Source: Nakamurella aerolata
GTDB taxonomy: Bacteria; Actinomycetota; Actinomycetes; Mycobacteriales; Nakamurellaceae
Direction of reading: 5' to 3'
Assembly (NCBI RefSeq): GCF_013002705.1
Contig: NZ_JABEND010000002.1
Coordinates: forward strand, 558,001-622,000
DNA: 64,000 bases
This document shows positions 16,097 through 26,466 of the stretch, in pieces. Positions within the stretch are counted from its first letter, which is position 1, and each line of letters starts with the position of its first letter. Under the pieces are notes generated by a model that saw only the letters and a list, made by a program, of their open reading frames with translations, searched no databases and was not told where the DNA came from. Both the position numbers and the translations under genes were made by a program.

Positions 16097-17595
16097 GTCA
16101 GCGCAGTCGCCGTCACGGCAGCACCGCCCCGAGCACCGCCCCGAGAACCGCCCGGCCGGCAGTATCCGGTCGGCGCCGCTGGCTGCTCGCGCCGGTACTG
16201 GCTGCTGCCGTGCTGGCCTCCGGGTGCGCGACGACGGTGGCCGGGGTTGCCCAGCAGGGCGGGGCGGTCGCCGGCCCCGACACGTCAGGCTCCACCACCT
16301 CAGAGTCCACCACCTCAGGCTCCGACACGTCGGGCTCGACGCCCCCGCCGGGCGCCAGCGAAGTCGACCCGGCGCCCGTCGGGCCGTCGCCGTCGGCCTC
16401 CACCGAAACCGGGCCGACTGGTCCGGCAACCTCGTCCGGCGCACCCGGACCGGCGCAGCCGTCGTCGGGGTCGGCGCCGAGCAGCGGCGAGTCAACGCCT
16501 AACAGCGCAGCGTTGTCGACGGACCAGCCGGAGACGTCCAACGGCGGCATCTACTACCCGACCAAGCCGCAGCAGTTCGTCGAGCTGGCACCCAGCGAGA
16601 ACACCGGAATGCTGATCCAGAGCCGCACCCTTGCCGGTTACCTACCGGTCCCGACCGCGCTCGACCCGCAGTACACCGACGTGCTGTCGCTGAACGTGCT
16701 GCCGATGCGCGGCGGCGACAGCCTCACCGCGTTGCTGGACAAACCCGGCGTGGCCGTCGGCACGAAGCTGGGCATGTACGGCGGGTTCAGCACCGGGCGT
16801 CGGTCGGTCAAGAAGAAGGACAGCTCGCTGATCCTCGCCGCGCTGATCTTCCCGAGCCCGGACGCCGCCGGCAAGGCCGCCAAGGCCCTGGCCGAAGCCG
16901 GGGTGAGCGACGACCCCGACCTGCCGTACAAGGCGGTGAAGCTGCCGAACCAGCCCAAGGGCTTCGGTCTGCAGAACCCGAAAACGCCCAGCCTGCAAGG
17001 CTTTCTGGCCTCCGGGAGCCTGGTGCTGTACGTCTACCTCGCCGGTGAGCGCGGGGAGAACATGACGCCAAAGCTGCCGGCCGTTGGCAGCTATCTGGCC
17101 GCCCTGCAGAAATCCACCGCGTCGTTCAAACCGGTGCCCAAGGCCAAACTGAAGACCCTCAAGCTCGACCCCGATGGGGCCTACGCCCGCGCGCTGCCGA
17201 ACAAGAAGGGTGACGGCACCGTCTACGACGGCGCCTGGTCGGCCAAGGCGTTCCTGCATGCGATGGGCGACTACAAGGCCGACAGCGAGGTGTTCGAGCA
17301 GGCGAAGGTGGACGCGGTCGGCAGCGGCCGGTCCACCGTCTACCGGGCCAAGGATCACGCCGGTGCGGCACTGGTGTCCGCCCAGTTCGTCCGCGATCTC
17401 ACCGCCAGCAAACCCGGCTACTCGCCGATGGCGGCGCCCGGCGGGATGGAAGGGGTGAGCTGCCTGCGGAACACCCTCGAAGCCAAGTTCTACTGCACCG
17501 GCGCCGTCGGCCGGTATGCGTTCGAGTACCACGCCGAAGACTCCGAGGACCTGCAGCGCTCGCTGCAGTCCCAGGTGGCAGTGCTGAGCGCCTGA
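16093..17595 (+). CDS. Secreted lipoprotein, DUF7373-like
   Basis: 500 aa. An Arg-rich N-terminus, a hydrophobic helix and the lipobox LASGC (Cys at about residue 45) show export and lipidation. A Ser/Pro/Thr-rich spacer (about 55-145) precedes a globular domain of about 350 residues that resembles the DUF7373 lipoproteins of mycobacteria and relatives. Only two further cysteines are seen, near the C-terminus (SCLRN and FYCTG), perhaps a disulfide. It is translationally coupled to truA. Function unknown. Confidence 0.85.
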   Translation: MSQRSRRHGSTAPSTAPRTARPAVSGRRRWLLAPVLAAAVLASGCATTVAGVAQQGGAVAGPDTSGSTTSESTTSGSDTSGSTPPPGASEVDPAPVGPSPSASTETGPTGPATSSGAPGPAQPSSGSAPSSGESTPNSAALSTDQPETSNGGIYYPTKPQQFVELAPSENTGMLIQSRTLAGYLPVPTALDPQYTDVLSLNVLPMRGGDSLTALLDKPGVAVGTKLGMYGGFSTGRRSVKKKDSSLILAALIFPSPDAAGKAAKALAEAGVSDDPDLPYKAVKLPNQPKGFGLQNPKTPSLQGFLASGSLVLYVYLAGERGENMTPKLPAVGSYLAALQKSTASFKPVPKAKLKTLKLDPDGAYARALPNKKGDGTVYDGAWSAKAFLHAMGDYKADSEVFEQAKVDAVGSGRSTVYRAKDHAGAALVSAQFVRDLTASKPGYSPMAAPGGMEGVSCLRNTLEAKFYCTGAVGRYAFEYHAEDSEDLQRSLQSQVAVLSA

Positions 17596-17611
17596 GCCGG
17601 CACCGGCCGGA

Positions 17612-17652
17612 TAGTCTTGTCTGGCGAAGATCCTGGCGAGATCACAGACAAG
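17612..17652 (+). promoter_or_regulatory. Candidate eno promoter with inverted repeat
   Basis: TAGTCT (17612-17617) resembles a -10. It overlaps CTTGTCTG (17616-17623), whose exact complement CAGACAAG lies at 17645-17652 with 21 nt between. The pair could be an operator, or a stem in the 5' leader ending about 20 nt before the eno Shine-Dalgarno. Confidence 0.45.
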
Positions 17653-17655
17653 TAG

Positions 17656-18983
<1,328 letters not shown>

Positions 18984-18984
<1 letters not shown>

Positions 18985-19835
18985 TGAGTAGGCGCCCTGC
19001 CGAGCGGGGCCCCGGCCGCAGGCGCTCCGCCAGCAGTGGACGCCAGGGACCGGGCGCCCGTCGCAACAGCAACGGCCCGGCCGCCCCGCGGGGAGGCCGG
19101 GCCGTCCGGCGTGCCCCCGGCCGGCCGGTCGGCAGCGACGCCACCGGCCGTTCCGGTGCCGCTCGGAGCACCGGCTCCGGTGCGGCCAGGGCAACCGGCG
19201 CCAAATCCTCCGGCCGCGGTGCAGGTACCGCGCGGGTCACTGCCCGCACGGCCAAGAGCCGGGGTGCGGATTCCGGCTCGGGGATGTGGCGGCAGCTGAC
19301 GGTGCTCGGCCTTGTGCTGATCGCCGTCGCGCTGGCCGTCGCGGTGCCGCTCCGCGGTTACCTCGACCAGCGGGCGCAGCTGGCCGGCGCCATCGCCGAG
19401 CAGCAGGAGTTGGAGCGGCAGAAGCAGGTGCTGCAGGACCGTCGCGACGCCCTGAAAGACCCTGACTACGTCAAGGAGCAGGCCAGGCAGCGGTTGCAGT
19501 GGGTGGAGAAGGGCGAGCGGGTGTACCGGGTGGTAGGCGGCAAACCCGAGAGCACCGCCGCGGCCGGCGGGACCGCGGCTCCCGGCACCAGTGCCCCCGC
19601 AACCACCGAGCAGCCCTGGTACGGGGACCTGTGGGACTCGTTGACCGAACCCGCCGCACCCGGCTCGACCGCCGCACCCGGCTCCACCGGTGCGCCGGCC
19701 ACCGGCACGTCCGCTGCTCCGGTCGCGCCTGCGACCGGCACCACCTCGGGCGCCGCTGCTACCGCGGGTGCAGGCGCCACCGGCGCTGCCGGGCCCACGG
19801 CGCCCAGCACCTCGGCGGCTGCTGGTACCAGGTGA
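18984..19835 (+). CDS. FtsB/DivIC-like septum formation initiator
   Basis: 283 aa. A basic, low-complexity cytoplasmic N-terminus (about 1-100) precedes one membrane helix (WRQLTVLGLVLIAVALAVAV). A coiled coil follows (QQELERQKQVLQDRRDALKD), ending in the family motif DPDYVKEQARQRLQWVEKGE. The roughly 90-residue Pro/Ala/Thr-rich extracellular tail is longer than usual. FtsB partners FtsL and FtsQ in the divisome. The location directly after eno is conserved in actinomycetes. I prefer the ATG at 18984; a GTG at 18981 is also in frame. Confidence 0.93.
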
Positions 19836-19840
19836 CGGCG

Positions 19841-20362
19841 ATGACGGATCCGGGTGCCGGCCCACGGCAACTCACCCCGATGACGCCGGCCGACGCCGAA
19901 CTGTTCCAGCAGCAGATGGGCCGGCCGCCGCGCGGCGTGATCGGTGTCGCCTACCGCTGCGACCACGGGGTCCCTGCGGTGGTGCAGACCGCGCCCCGGC
20001 TGCCGGACGGCACCCCGTTCCCGACCATGTACTACCTGTGCTGCAAGACGCTGAACTCGGCCGTCGGGCGGATGGAATCATCCGGCCTGATGGCCCGGAT
20101 GACGCAACGACTGGCCAACGACGCCGACCTGGCAGCCGGCTACCGCCGGGCCCACGAGAGCTACCTTGCCACCCGGAATGCGTTGGGCGACTTGGGTATC
20201 GACGTGACGGCCGGTGGCATGCCGGACCGGGTGAAATGCCTGCATGTGTTGATAGCGCATTCCTTGGCGGTGGGGCGCGGGGTGAACCCGCTCGGCGACG
20301 AGGCCGTCGACGCGCTGGGCGACTACTTCGCCGGCGAGGCGGCCTGCGCCCGGCTGGACTGA
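19841..20362 (+). CDS. DUF501-family protein
   Basis: 173 aa with the family blocks QMGRPPRGVIGVAYRCDHG, PTMYYLCCKTLNSAVGRMES and GMPDRVKCLHVLIAHSLAVG. The paired cysteines and histidines suggest metal binding, but the function is unknown. It follows the FtsB-like gene by 5 bp (a GTG at 19832 would overlap its stop). In most actinomycetes a Ppx/GppA exopolyphosphatase comes next; here that gene lies 12 kb away at 33.6 kb. Confidence 0.95.
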   Translation: MTDPGAGPRQLTPMTPADAELFQQQMGRPPRGVIGVAYRCDHGVPAVVQTAPRLPDGTPFPTMYYLCCKTLNSAVGRMESSGLMARMTQRLANDADLAAGYRRAHESYLATRNALGDLGIDVTAGGMPDRVKCLHVLIAHSLAVGRGVNPLGDEAVDALGDYFAGEAACARLD

Positions 20363-20375
20363 GCGCGCCGGGTGG

Positions 20376-21797
20376 TCAGCCGGCGCGCAGCAGCGCCGTG
20401 TACCAGTCGACGGCGGCGTGCAGATCTTCCACAGCGATGTGCTCGTCGGCTGCGTGCAGGCTCTGCCGCTGCTGCCGGCTCATCCTGATCGGGGTGAATC
20501 GGTACACCTGGTCCCAGTGCTGCTGGAAGAATCGCCCGTCGGTGGCCGCCATGGTCAGGTACGGCACCGGCACCGCGTCCGGCAGGACCGCAGCGGTGGT
20601 GCTGGTGAGCAACTCGAACGCCGGACCGGCGGTGGGTGCCTGCGGTGACGGTTCGCTCGCCGAAAGTTCCTGCACCGCAACGCCGGTGCCCTTGACGACG
20701 CGGCGGATGCGCTGCACGGCCGATGCGGTGGATTCGCCGGGCCGCACCCGGACGTTGACAACCGCCTGCGCGCGGTCGGCCATGGCATTCGGCGCCGGTG
20801 CACCGGACAGCATGGTCACCGAGGTGGTGGTGCGCACCATCGCTGCGGTTTCCGGGCCGAGCCGCGCCAGCACCGCTGCCAGCAGGCGCGGGCGCCCGGT
20901 CAGGAACGAGAGTACCTGTCGCAGTGGGGGTTTCATCCGTGGTGCGAGAGTGCGCAGCAACCGCACGGTGATCGGCGGGACGCCGGCTGGGAACGGGCGA
21001 GCGTCGATGGCGACGATGGCCTTGGCCAGCCGGGCGACCGCGGCGTTGCGGGTGGGCGTTGAGGCATGGCCGCCGGCGTCGGTGGCGACCAGCAGCAGGC
21101 TCAGCAGGCCCTTCTCGGCGACGCCGATCACCGCAAGGGGATCGCCGATGCCGGGGAAAGCCTGCTCGGCGACAGCGCCGCCCTCGTCCAGCACGAGTAC
21201 CGGATCAACGTTGCGGCGCACCAGTTCTGCCGCTGCCGCCGCGGCGGACGGCCCGGCAACCTCCTCGTCGCACCCGAACGAGAACCACACATCGCGCCGT
21301 GGGCTGAACCCGCCGGCCAGCAGCCGCTCGGCCGCTGCGCAGATGGCGATCAGCGACCCCTTGCAGTCCAGCGTGCCCCGGCCCCACACCGCGTCCCGAC
21401 CGTTGGCGTCGACTGCCACGTCACCGCCGAACGGTGGATGCCGCCAGCCAGCATCGGTCTCAGTGCGCAGCTCGGTGCCCGGTTCGGCTGTCGGGTTGAC
21501 ACCGAACGGGCCGGACGCTGGCGGGTGGGACGCCGGCACCACGTCCTGGTGAGCCATCAGCACCAGCGGGCGACCGCCGGTGTCGGCGCCCGGCCAGCGC
21601 AGCAACAGGCCGCGCCCGATGCCGGCGTCGCTGAGCGTGGTGATCTCACAAGCCCGATGCAGCAAGGGGAATCGCCGGCGCAGCTCGGCGTGCAAGGCAT
21701 CGAACGCGCCGGCGTCGGTTCCGGCATCGCCGACGTGCGACACCGTCGGGATCCGCACCGCTGCCTGCAGCGCGGCGACCACCTGTGCCGGTTCCAT
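20376..21797 (-). CDS. M20-family metallopeptidase (carboxypeptidase-like)
   Basis: 473 aa. Di-zinc ligands and catalytic residues are visible: VLMAHQDVVPA, WGRGTLDCKGS, the catalytic glutamate in GCDEEVAG, VLDEGG and the C-terminal DEHIAVEDL. The dimerisation or lid domain lies between, with GGHASTPTRNAAVARLAKAI. The closest general match is the PM20D1/Cps1-like carboxypeptidase group. A TAGGCT lies 6 nt before the ATG, with no good Shine-Dalgarno, so a leaderless mRNA is likely. It converges on DUF501 with a 13-bp gap. Confidence 0.93.
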   Translation of the reverse strand: MEPAQVVAALQAAVRIPTVSHVGDAGTDAGAFDALHAELRRRFPLLHRACEITTLSDAGIGRGLLLRWPGADTGGRPLVLMAHQDVVPASHPPASGPFGVNPTAEPGTELRTETDAGWRHPPFGGDVAVDANGRDAVWGRGTLDCKGSLIAICAAAERLLAGGFSPRRDVWFSFGCDEEVAGPSAAAAAAELVRRNVDPVLVLDEGGAVAEQAFPGIGDPLAVIGVAEKGLLSLLLVATDAGGHASTPTRNAAVARLAKAIVAIDARPFPAGVPPITVRLLRTLAPRMKPPLRQVLSFLTGRPRLLAAVLARLGPETAAMVRTTTSVTMLSGAPAPNAMADRAQAVVNVRVRPGESTASAVQRIRRVVKGTGVAVQELSASEPSPQAPTAGPAFELLTSTTAAVLPDAVPVPYLTMAATDGRFFQQHWDQVYRFTPIRMSRQQRQSLHAADEHIAVEDLHAAVDWYTALLRAG

Positions 21798-21803
21798 CGC
21801 GTC

Positions 21804-21809
21804 AGCCTA
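21804..21809 (-). promoter_or_regulatory. Candidate -10 (TAGGCT), leaderless start of the M20 peptidase
   Basis: TAGGCT followed by GACGCG and the ATG at 21797. Same hexamer and near-identical spacing as at 3462-3467. Confidence 0.45.
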
Positions 21810-22041
21810 CGGCCGCCGAATTCATCATCCGCTGCACCAGTGAGTGATTCTCGCCGGTCGCGGACGGAAATGGGCCGCTGCTGCAGCAGGTGATGAAACT
21901 GGCTGCCCCGCCCGCCCACGGTGCGGGATGATTCGGACCCTGCCGAAACTCTCCCGCGCGCCGCCGCAGGTCAATAGAGTGAGGGTGCCGGCGCCGTCGG
22001 GGTTGCTGGTCAGCAGGGATCAGCAGCGGAGGGGTAGCAGC

Positions 22042-23127
22042 ATGGCGGAGCAGCGCAAGCGTGCGAGCAAGCAGCCGGCGAAGGTGGACGGCCGGGTGCG
22101 GTTCCCCGGCATCAGCCCGCGGGCCTACGAGCACCCGGCCGACCGCGGGGTGATGGCGACCATGCGCGCCGTTCCCGGACTGGCCGACATTCTCAAGACG
22201 TTGTCCGGGATCTTCCCGGAGCGTGGCGAGCGGCTGATGGCCCTGGCCTCGTGCATCCGGGTGGGGGACAAGCAGTATCCGCAGTTGGAGAAGATCCGCC
22301 AGGACTGCGCCGCGATCCTCGACCTGCCAACGGTTCCCAACGTGTTCGTGCACCGCGACCCGTACGCCAACGCCATGACCATCGGTATCGACGAGCCGTT
22401 CATCTTGATCAACACCGGGCTGGTTGAGGCGCTGGACGACGACGCACTGCGGTTCGTCATCGGGCACGAGATGGGGCACGTGCTGTCCGGGCACGCGGTG
22501 CTGCGCACCCTGCTGATCCGACTGCTCAGCCTGCAGACGACCATCGCATGGGTGCCGGCCGGCGCGCTCGGGCTGCGGGCGGTGATCGCTGCGCTGCGCG
22601 AGTGGTTCCGTAAGGCCGAACTCACCGCTGACCGGGCTGGGCTGCTCACCGTGCAAGATCCGAAGGCGGCGCTGCGCGCGCATGTGTACCTGGCCGGTGG
22701 CATCGAGAGCGAGCAGATCGACATACCGTCATTCCTGCGTCAGGCCGAGGAGTACACGCAGGTGGAGGACATCCGTGACTCCATCCACAAGCTGCGTGCG
22801 GTCGAGGGCATGACGCATCCCCTCGCCGTGGTGCGCGCCGCCCAGTTGCAGAAGTGGGCCGCGTCGGAGGACTACCGCGCGATCCTCGGCGGCACCTACC
22901 CCAAGCGCGAGGACGACACTCCACAGAAGGACCTCGGCGAGGATATGAGCAGCGCCGCCCGCTCGTACAAAACCGCGGCCGAGGAGTCGACCGATCCGCT
23001 GACCAACCTGATCAACACCGTCGGTGACCAGCTGGCCAAGGCCGGTAGCCGGCTGGGCGGGATGTTCAAGCAGGACAACGGATCTGCCGACGGAGCGCCC
23101 GACGGCGGCAAGTCCGGCAAGAACTGA
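22042..23127 (+). CDS. M48-family (HtpX/Ste24-like) metallopeptidase
   Basis: 361 aa. The zinc motif HEMGH (in FVIGHEMGHVLSGHAVL) and the downstream glutamate in RKAELTADRAGLL form a gluzincin site. Two hydrophobic stretches after the zinc motif (LLIRLLSLQTTIAWVPAGAL) suggest membrane contact. The C-terminal about 70 residues are low-complexity. The frame is open to 21844, but the ATG at 22042 has GGAGGGG at 22028-22034. Such proteases degrade damaged or misfolded membrane proteins; the target here is unknown. Confidence 0.93.
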   Translation: MAEQRKRASKQPAKVDGRVRFPGISPRAYEHPADRGVMATMRAVPGLADILKTLSGIFPERGERLMALASCIRVGDKQYPQLEKIRQDCAAILDLPTVPNVFVHRDPYANAMTIGIDEPFILINTGLVEALDDDALRFVIGHEMGHVLSGHAVLRTLLIRLLSLQTTIAWVPAGALGLRAVIAALREWFRKAELTADRAGLLTVQDPKAALRAHVYLAGGIESEQIDIPSFLRQAEEYTQVEDIRDSIHKLRAVEGMTHPLAVVRAAQLQKWAASEDYRAILGGTYPKREDDTPQKDLGEDMSSAARSYKTAAEESTDPLTNLINTVGDQLAKAGSRLGGMFKQDNGSADGAPDGGKSGKN

Positions 23128-23288
23128 CTCGGCTGCTCACGTTCTAGAGCACTCGACCGCCCGGGTCGGCGGGACGTTACCGCGCTGGATCGCACCCCGG
23201 CGTTGTGAATCGTGAGTGGCAACGCGAGCACCGGCGGACGGCGACAATCGGTAGGGCGGCGACGGCGGCGACATCGGTAGGGCGGCGA

Positions 23289-24053
23289 TCATCGCACCAT
23301 TGAGCCCCACAGCCTGTCGATCTCGGTGGCGAACGCCCGCGCGCGTTCGGTCGTCGGCTGCGGTGGCTCGCCCGCGCCGGTGGCTGCCAGCTGAATGCTG
23401 ACGTTCCTGGCCCGATCCGAGCGCACGCAGGTGATCATGGCGTCGGTGCTGTCCAGCACCTGCTGCTTGGCAGCCGCGAGGTCGGCGGCGCTGTCAACGT
23501 TGATCGCTCTGGTCGGAGCCGCCGTGCAGCGCACGGTGTCCGACCCGGGAACCGGCAGCGCAGACGTCGCGCCGATCTGACGGACGCGCAGCAGCATGGC
23601 GTCGCTGGAGGTCAGCGGCGCCGGCTGCATCCCGTTCACCACGGTCAGCAACAGCCGAGTGTTCTCCACGGTGCCGTAGGCCATCTGGATGCCGGGGCCG
23701 CCGTACGCCTGGGTGAACGCGGCAATGCCGTCGGTCGCGACGGCCGCCTGAGCCCTGCCCTGATCGGGGTACTTCTCGGCGAGCGCGAGGTCGTCACGCT
23801 GCAGGCCGAGCACGGAGTCCGGCAGGGTGTCCAGACCGATCGGTATCGGAGGTGGCAGCGGATCAGAGCCGGACGCTGCGCTGTCCGATGCGGAGCTGAC
23901 CAGCCAGACCGCGCCGACGATCCCGGCGCCGACCAGCGCCCCGACCAGCGCCGCGATCACCGGCAACCGCCGGCCGCGGTTCGGCGCGTGGGCGGACGTC
24001 AAGCCTGGTGGTGCCGGGGAGGGCTGGTGGTTTCCGGGCAGTTGGTCGGTCAT
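23289..24053 (-). CDS. Membrane-anchored protein of unknown function
   Basis: 254 aa. A Pro-rich N-terminus is followed by one membrane helix (VIAALVGALVGAGIVGAVWL) and an extracytoplasmic domain of about 190 residues with two cysteines (VRCTAAP and MITCVRS). No family is recognised. The frame is open to 24377, but ATG 24053 is preferred because GATACT lies 7 nt upstream, fitting a leaderless start. The 160 bp before its end hold only a short direct repeat of ATCGGTAGGGCGGCGA near 23248-23290. Confidence 0.75.
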   Translation of the reverse strand: MTDQLPGNHQPSPAPPGLTSAHAPNRGRRLPVIAALVGALVGAGIVGAVWLVSSASDSAASGSDPLPPPIPIGLDTLPDSVLGLQRDDLALAEKYPDQGRAQAAVATDGIAAFTQAYGGPGIQMAYGTVENTRLLLTVVNGMQPAPLTSSDAMLLRVRQIGATSALPVPGSDTVRCTAAPTRAINVDSAADLAAAKQQVLDSTDAMITCVRSDRARNVSIQLAATGAGEPPQPTTERARAFATEIDRLWGSMVR

Positions 24054-24060
24054 GGCGCTC

Positions 24061-24066
24061 AGTATC
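24061..24066 (-). promoter_or_regulatory. Candidate -10 (GATACT), leaderless start at 24053
   Basis: GATACT on the minus strand followed by 7 nt and the ATG at 24053; no Shine-Dalgarno is present. Confidence 0.35.
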
Positions 24067-24138
24067 TCGCGAGCGCTGCCGCGCCGTGGCTGTTCAACAG
24101 TGGGGATGTGCGCGAGTTGCCGGCGGCGGCACCGGCGG

Positions 24139-25089
24139 TCAGCCGGCTGCTGCCGCCGCGAGTTCGGCAGCCAGGCGGGCGTTGGCCAACACCAGATCAA
24201 TGTTCGCGCGCAGGCTGGCGCCCTCGGTGTGCTCGTGGAAGTAGGCCAGCAGGTACGGGGTGACGTCCTTGCCGCTGATGTTGTTGCGCTGCAATCCTTC
24301 GAGCGCTTCGGCGAGCACGGCGTCGTGCACCGCGGGGTCGAGCTGACGATCTTCGGCGATCGGATTTGCCACCACAAGGCCCTGCGGCAGACCGAGTTCG
24401 CGGCGCACCCGCACCAGCGCGGCCAGCTCGTCCGGAGTGTTCACCGTCCACGGCACCGGGTGATCGGTGCGGCTGACGTAGAAGCCGGGAAACACGTCGG
24501 TGCGGTAGCCGACCACTCCGACCGACAGGCTCTCCAGCCGCTCCAGCGTCGCCGGAATATCGAGAATCGATTTGGCGCCGGCGCACACAACGGTGATCGG
24601 AATCTGGCCGAGCGCATACAGATCGGCGGACTCGTCCCAACTGTCGGCGGCTTCACGATGAACGCCGCCGAGCCCGCCGGTGGCAAACACCTCGATGCCG
24701 GCTTTGACGGCCAGGTACGACGTCGCAGCCACCGTCGTCGCGCCGACCGCGCGGGTCGCCAGCACCATCGGCAGGTCGCGGATGCTGGCCTTGGCCACCT
24801 CGGGAGTGTCGACCAGCTCGCGGCGCTGCTGCTCGTCCAACCCGATGTGGGCGGTGCCGTCGAACAGCGCGATGGTGGCCGGGGTGGCGCCGCCGTCGCG
24901 CACCGCCTGCTCGATCTGGCCGGCGACCTCGAAGCCGCTGTCCTTCGGCAGGCCGTGGCTGATGATGGTGGACTCAAGAGCCACCACCGGTCGACCGGCA
25001 GCGAGCGCGTCGGCCACATCGGCCCGAACGACGATCGGAGCGATCGGTGCGTCAACCGGCGGCCCGGCCGGCGAAAGCTGTTCTGACAT
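24139..25089 (-). CDS. psuG: Pseudouridine-5'-phosphate glycosidase
   Basis: 316 aa. It splits pseudouridine 5'-phosphate into uracil and ribose 5-phosphate. Family blocks include VVALESTIISHGLPK, ATIALFDGTAHIGL, GIEVFATGGLGGVHR and VVCAGAKSILDIPATLE, with the usual Lys and Asp active-site region. A minus-strand AAAGGA lies 9 nt before the ATG. It follows the PfkB kinase gene by about 87 bp; the two would give the complete kinase-plus-glycosidase pathway for pseudouridine salvage. Confidence 0.96.
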   Translation of the reverse strand: MSEQLSPAGPPVDAPIAPIVVRADVADALAAGRPVVALESTIISHGLPKDSGFEVAGQIEQAVRDGGATPATIALFDGTAHIGLDEQQRRELVDTPEVAKASIRDLPMVLATRAVGATTVAATSYLAVKAGIEVFATGGLGGVHREAADSWDESADLYALGQIPITVVCAGAKSILDIPATLERLESLSVGVVGYRTDVFPGFYVSRTDHPVPWTVNTPDELAALVRVRRELGLPQGLVVANPIAEDRQLDPAVHDAVLAEALEGLQRNNISGKDVTPYLLAYFHEHTEGASLRANIDLVLANARLAAELAAAAAG

Positions 25090-25176
25090 GGCAAGAATCC
25101 TTTGGCTCGGGTGTTCAGGTGTCTCGGGGTGCCGGGCGGGTCCGGCGGAAGTTCGGATCGGGTGCGGCGGTGGCGG

Positions 25177-26265
25177 TCACCGCAGCAGTGGCCGGGTCGG
25201 CGCTGGCAAGGCGGCCGCCGCTCGCGCGCCGGCCCGTCCGTCCTGGCCGCTCCAACCGGTGCGCAGCGCCGAGGCAATGCTCGGCAGTTCGGGAAGCGCC
25301 CGGCCGGCGCCGCGTCTGCCTGCGGTCAGCGCACCCAGCGTCCCGGCGAGCACCAGCGCCGCGTGCGGGTCTTCGGTGAGGGCTCCGGAGTGCAGGCCGT
25401 ACAGCAAGCCGGCGCTGAACGCGTCGCCTGACCCGGTGGTGTCGACCACCTGGACCGGCATTCCCGGGATGCACAGCTGGTCGCCGCCGGCGCAATGCAG
25501 TGTTGCTCCCGCGCTGCCTCGCTTGACGGCGATGGTGGCGTCGGTGCGTTCCCGCAGCCGGGCGATTGCAAGGGCAGGGTCGGAGATTCCACTGAGCGCC
25601 GCGAGTTCGGCGGAACCGGCGATCAGCAGATCGATGAGTGGAAGCCAACTGTGCACCGTCTCGACCTGCGCAGCGGCGGCCACCGCGGCCGGCGGCAGAT
25701 CCATGCTGACCCTGATGCCGGCGTCACCGGCGACCGCGAGGGCCGCCGCCACGGCGGTGGTCTGGGTGGGGGAGAGCGCCGAATATCCAGACAGGTGCAG
25801 CGCGCCAGCGCCACGCACCAGAGCAAGCGCATCGGGCGTCAACCCGGCCGCGGTGTTCGCCCCGCGATGCGCGATCAGCAATCGCTCACCGTGGTCCGGC
25901 ACCACCACAACAGTGGTGGCGGTCGGCAGCGTTGCATCTTCGGAGACGTGTTGGGTATCAAGGTGTTCGGCGCGCAGCTCGGCCTGCGCGTGCCGGCCGG
26001 CCGGGTCCATGCCCACTCGGCCGACCATCGTCACCGGCAGGCCGAGCCGGGACGCCATGATCGCGGTGTTGGTGACCGAACCGCCGACGGTTTGCCCCGA
26101 AGAGTCGGCGATCAGATCGGCGCCGGGTCGCGGCTCCGCCGACACCTGCAGCGTGAGATCCACGGTGATGTCGCCGAAGACAACGAGTGAACCGGCGCGA
26201 TGGCCGGCGCCCCGCGGCACCGCCTGCTGGCTGAGGTGCCGGTTCGGCTCCGAGATGTGATGCAT
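25177..26265 (-). CDS. psuK: PfkB-family kinase, probable pseudouridine kinase
   Basis: 362 aa. The ribokinase-fold signatures are GGSVTNTAIMASRLG and the catalytic-base motif DTTGSGDAFSAGLLYG. VVFGDITVDLTL opens the domain near residue 28. Assignment to pseudouridine rests on the adjacent psuG on the same strand; sugar-kinase activity on ribose or fructose cannot be excluded by sequence. The start is uncertain: the ATG at 26265 has GGGAG only 3 nt away. About 35 C-terminal residues are Ala/Arg/Pro-rich. Confidence 0.88.
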   Translation of the reverse strand: MHHISEPNRHLSQQAVPRGAGHRAGSLVVFGDITVDLTLQVSAEPRPGADLIADSSGQTVGGSVTNTAIMASRLGLPVTMVGRVGMDPAGRHAQAELRAEHLDTQHVSEDATLPTATTVVVVPDHGERLLIAHRGANTAAGLTPDALALVRGAGALHLSGYSALSPTQTTAVAAALAVAGDAGIRVSMDLPPAAVAAAAQVETVHSWLPLIDLLIAGSAELAALSGISDPALAIARLRERTDATIAVKRGSAGATLHCAGGDQLCIPGMPVQVVDTTGSGDAFSAGLLYGLHSGALTEDPHAALVLAGTLGALTAGRRGAGRALPELPSIASALRTGWSGQDGRAGARAAAALPAPTRPLLR

Positions 26266-26406
26266 GCGCTCCCTGGCTGACCGGCCGGTTTCTCAGGCGC
26301 GGTACCGACAGAATACTGGGCCGCCGGCCCGCCACCTGCAGCCCGTTCGCGGCTCGGCGTCGGCACCCGCGAGCTGTTGACCAGCCGGTGGCACCGGTGT
26401 TGCATA

Positions 26407-26419
26407 GAAACGGCGTTTC
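26407..26419. promoter_or_regulatory. Palindrome GAAACG-G-CGTTTC between psuK and sialidase
   Basis: A perfect 6-1-6 palindrome in the 200-bp divergent intergenic region, 48 bp before the sialidase ATG. It looks like a repressor half-site pair. Which of the two genes it serves is not evident. Confidence 0.4.
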
Positions 26420-26466
26420 AAGTGTGGGCCGACGGTGGCCCGGACGCGTCCGGCTGGGAGGCACTC

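Noticed and set aside
21844-22041. Upstream extension of the M48 peptidase
   Set aside because: The frame is open, but a strong Shine-Dalgarno precedes the ATG at 22042 and the extra residues are not family-like.
24141-24640. Long plus-strand frames opposite psuG
   Set aside because: They are shadows of psuG in a high-GC genome; the minus strand encodes a complete, recognisable enzyme.
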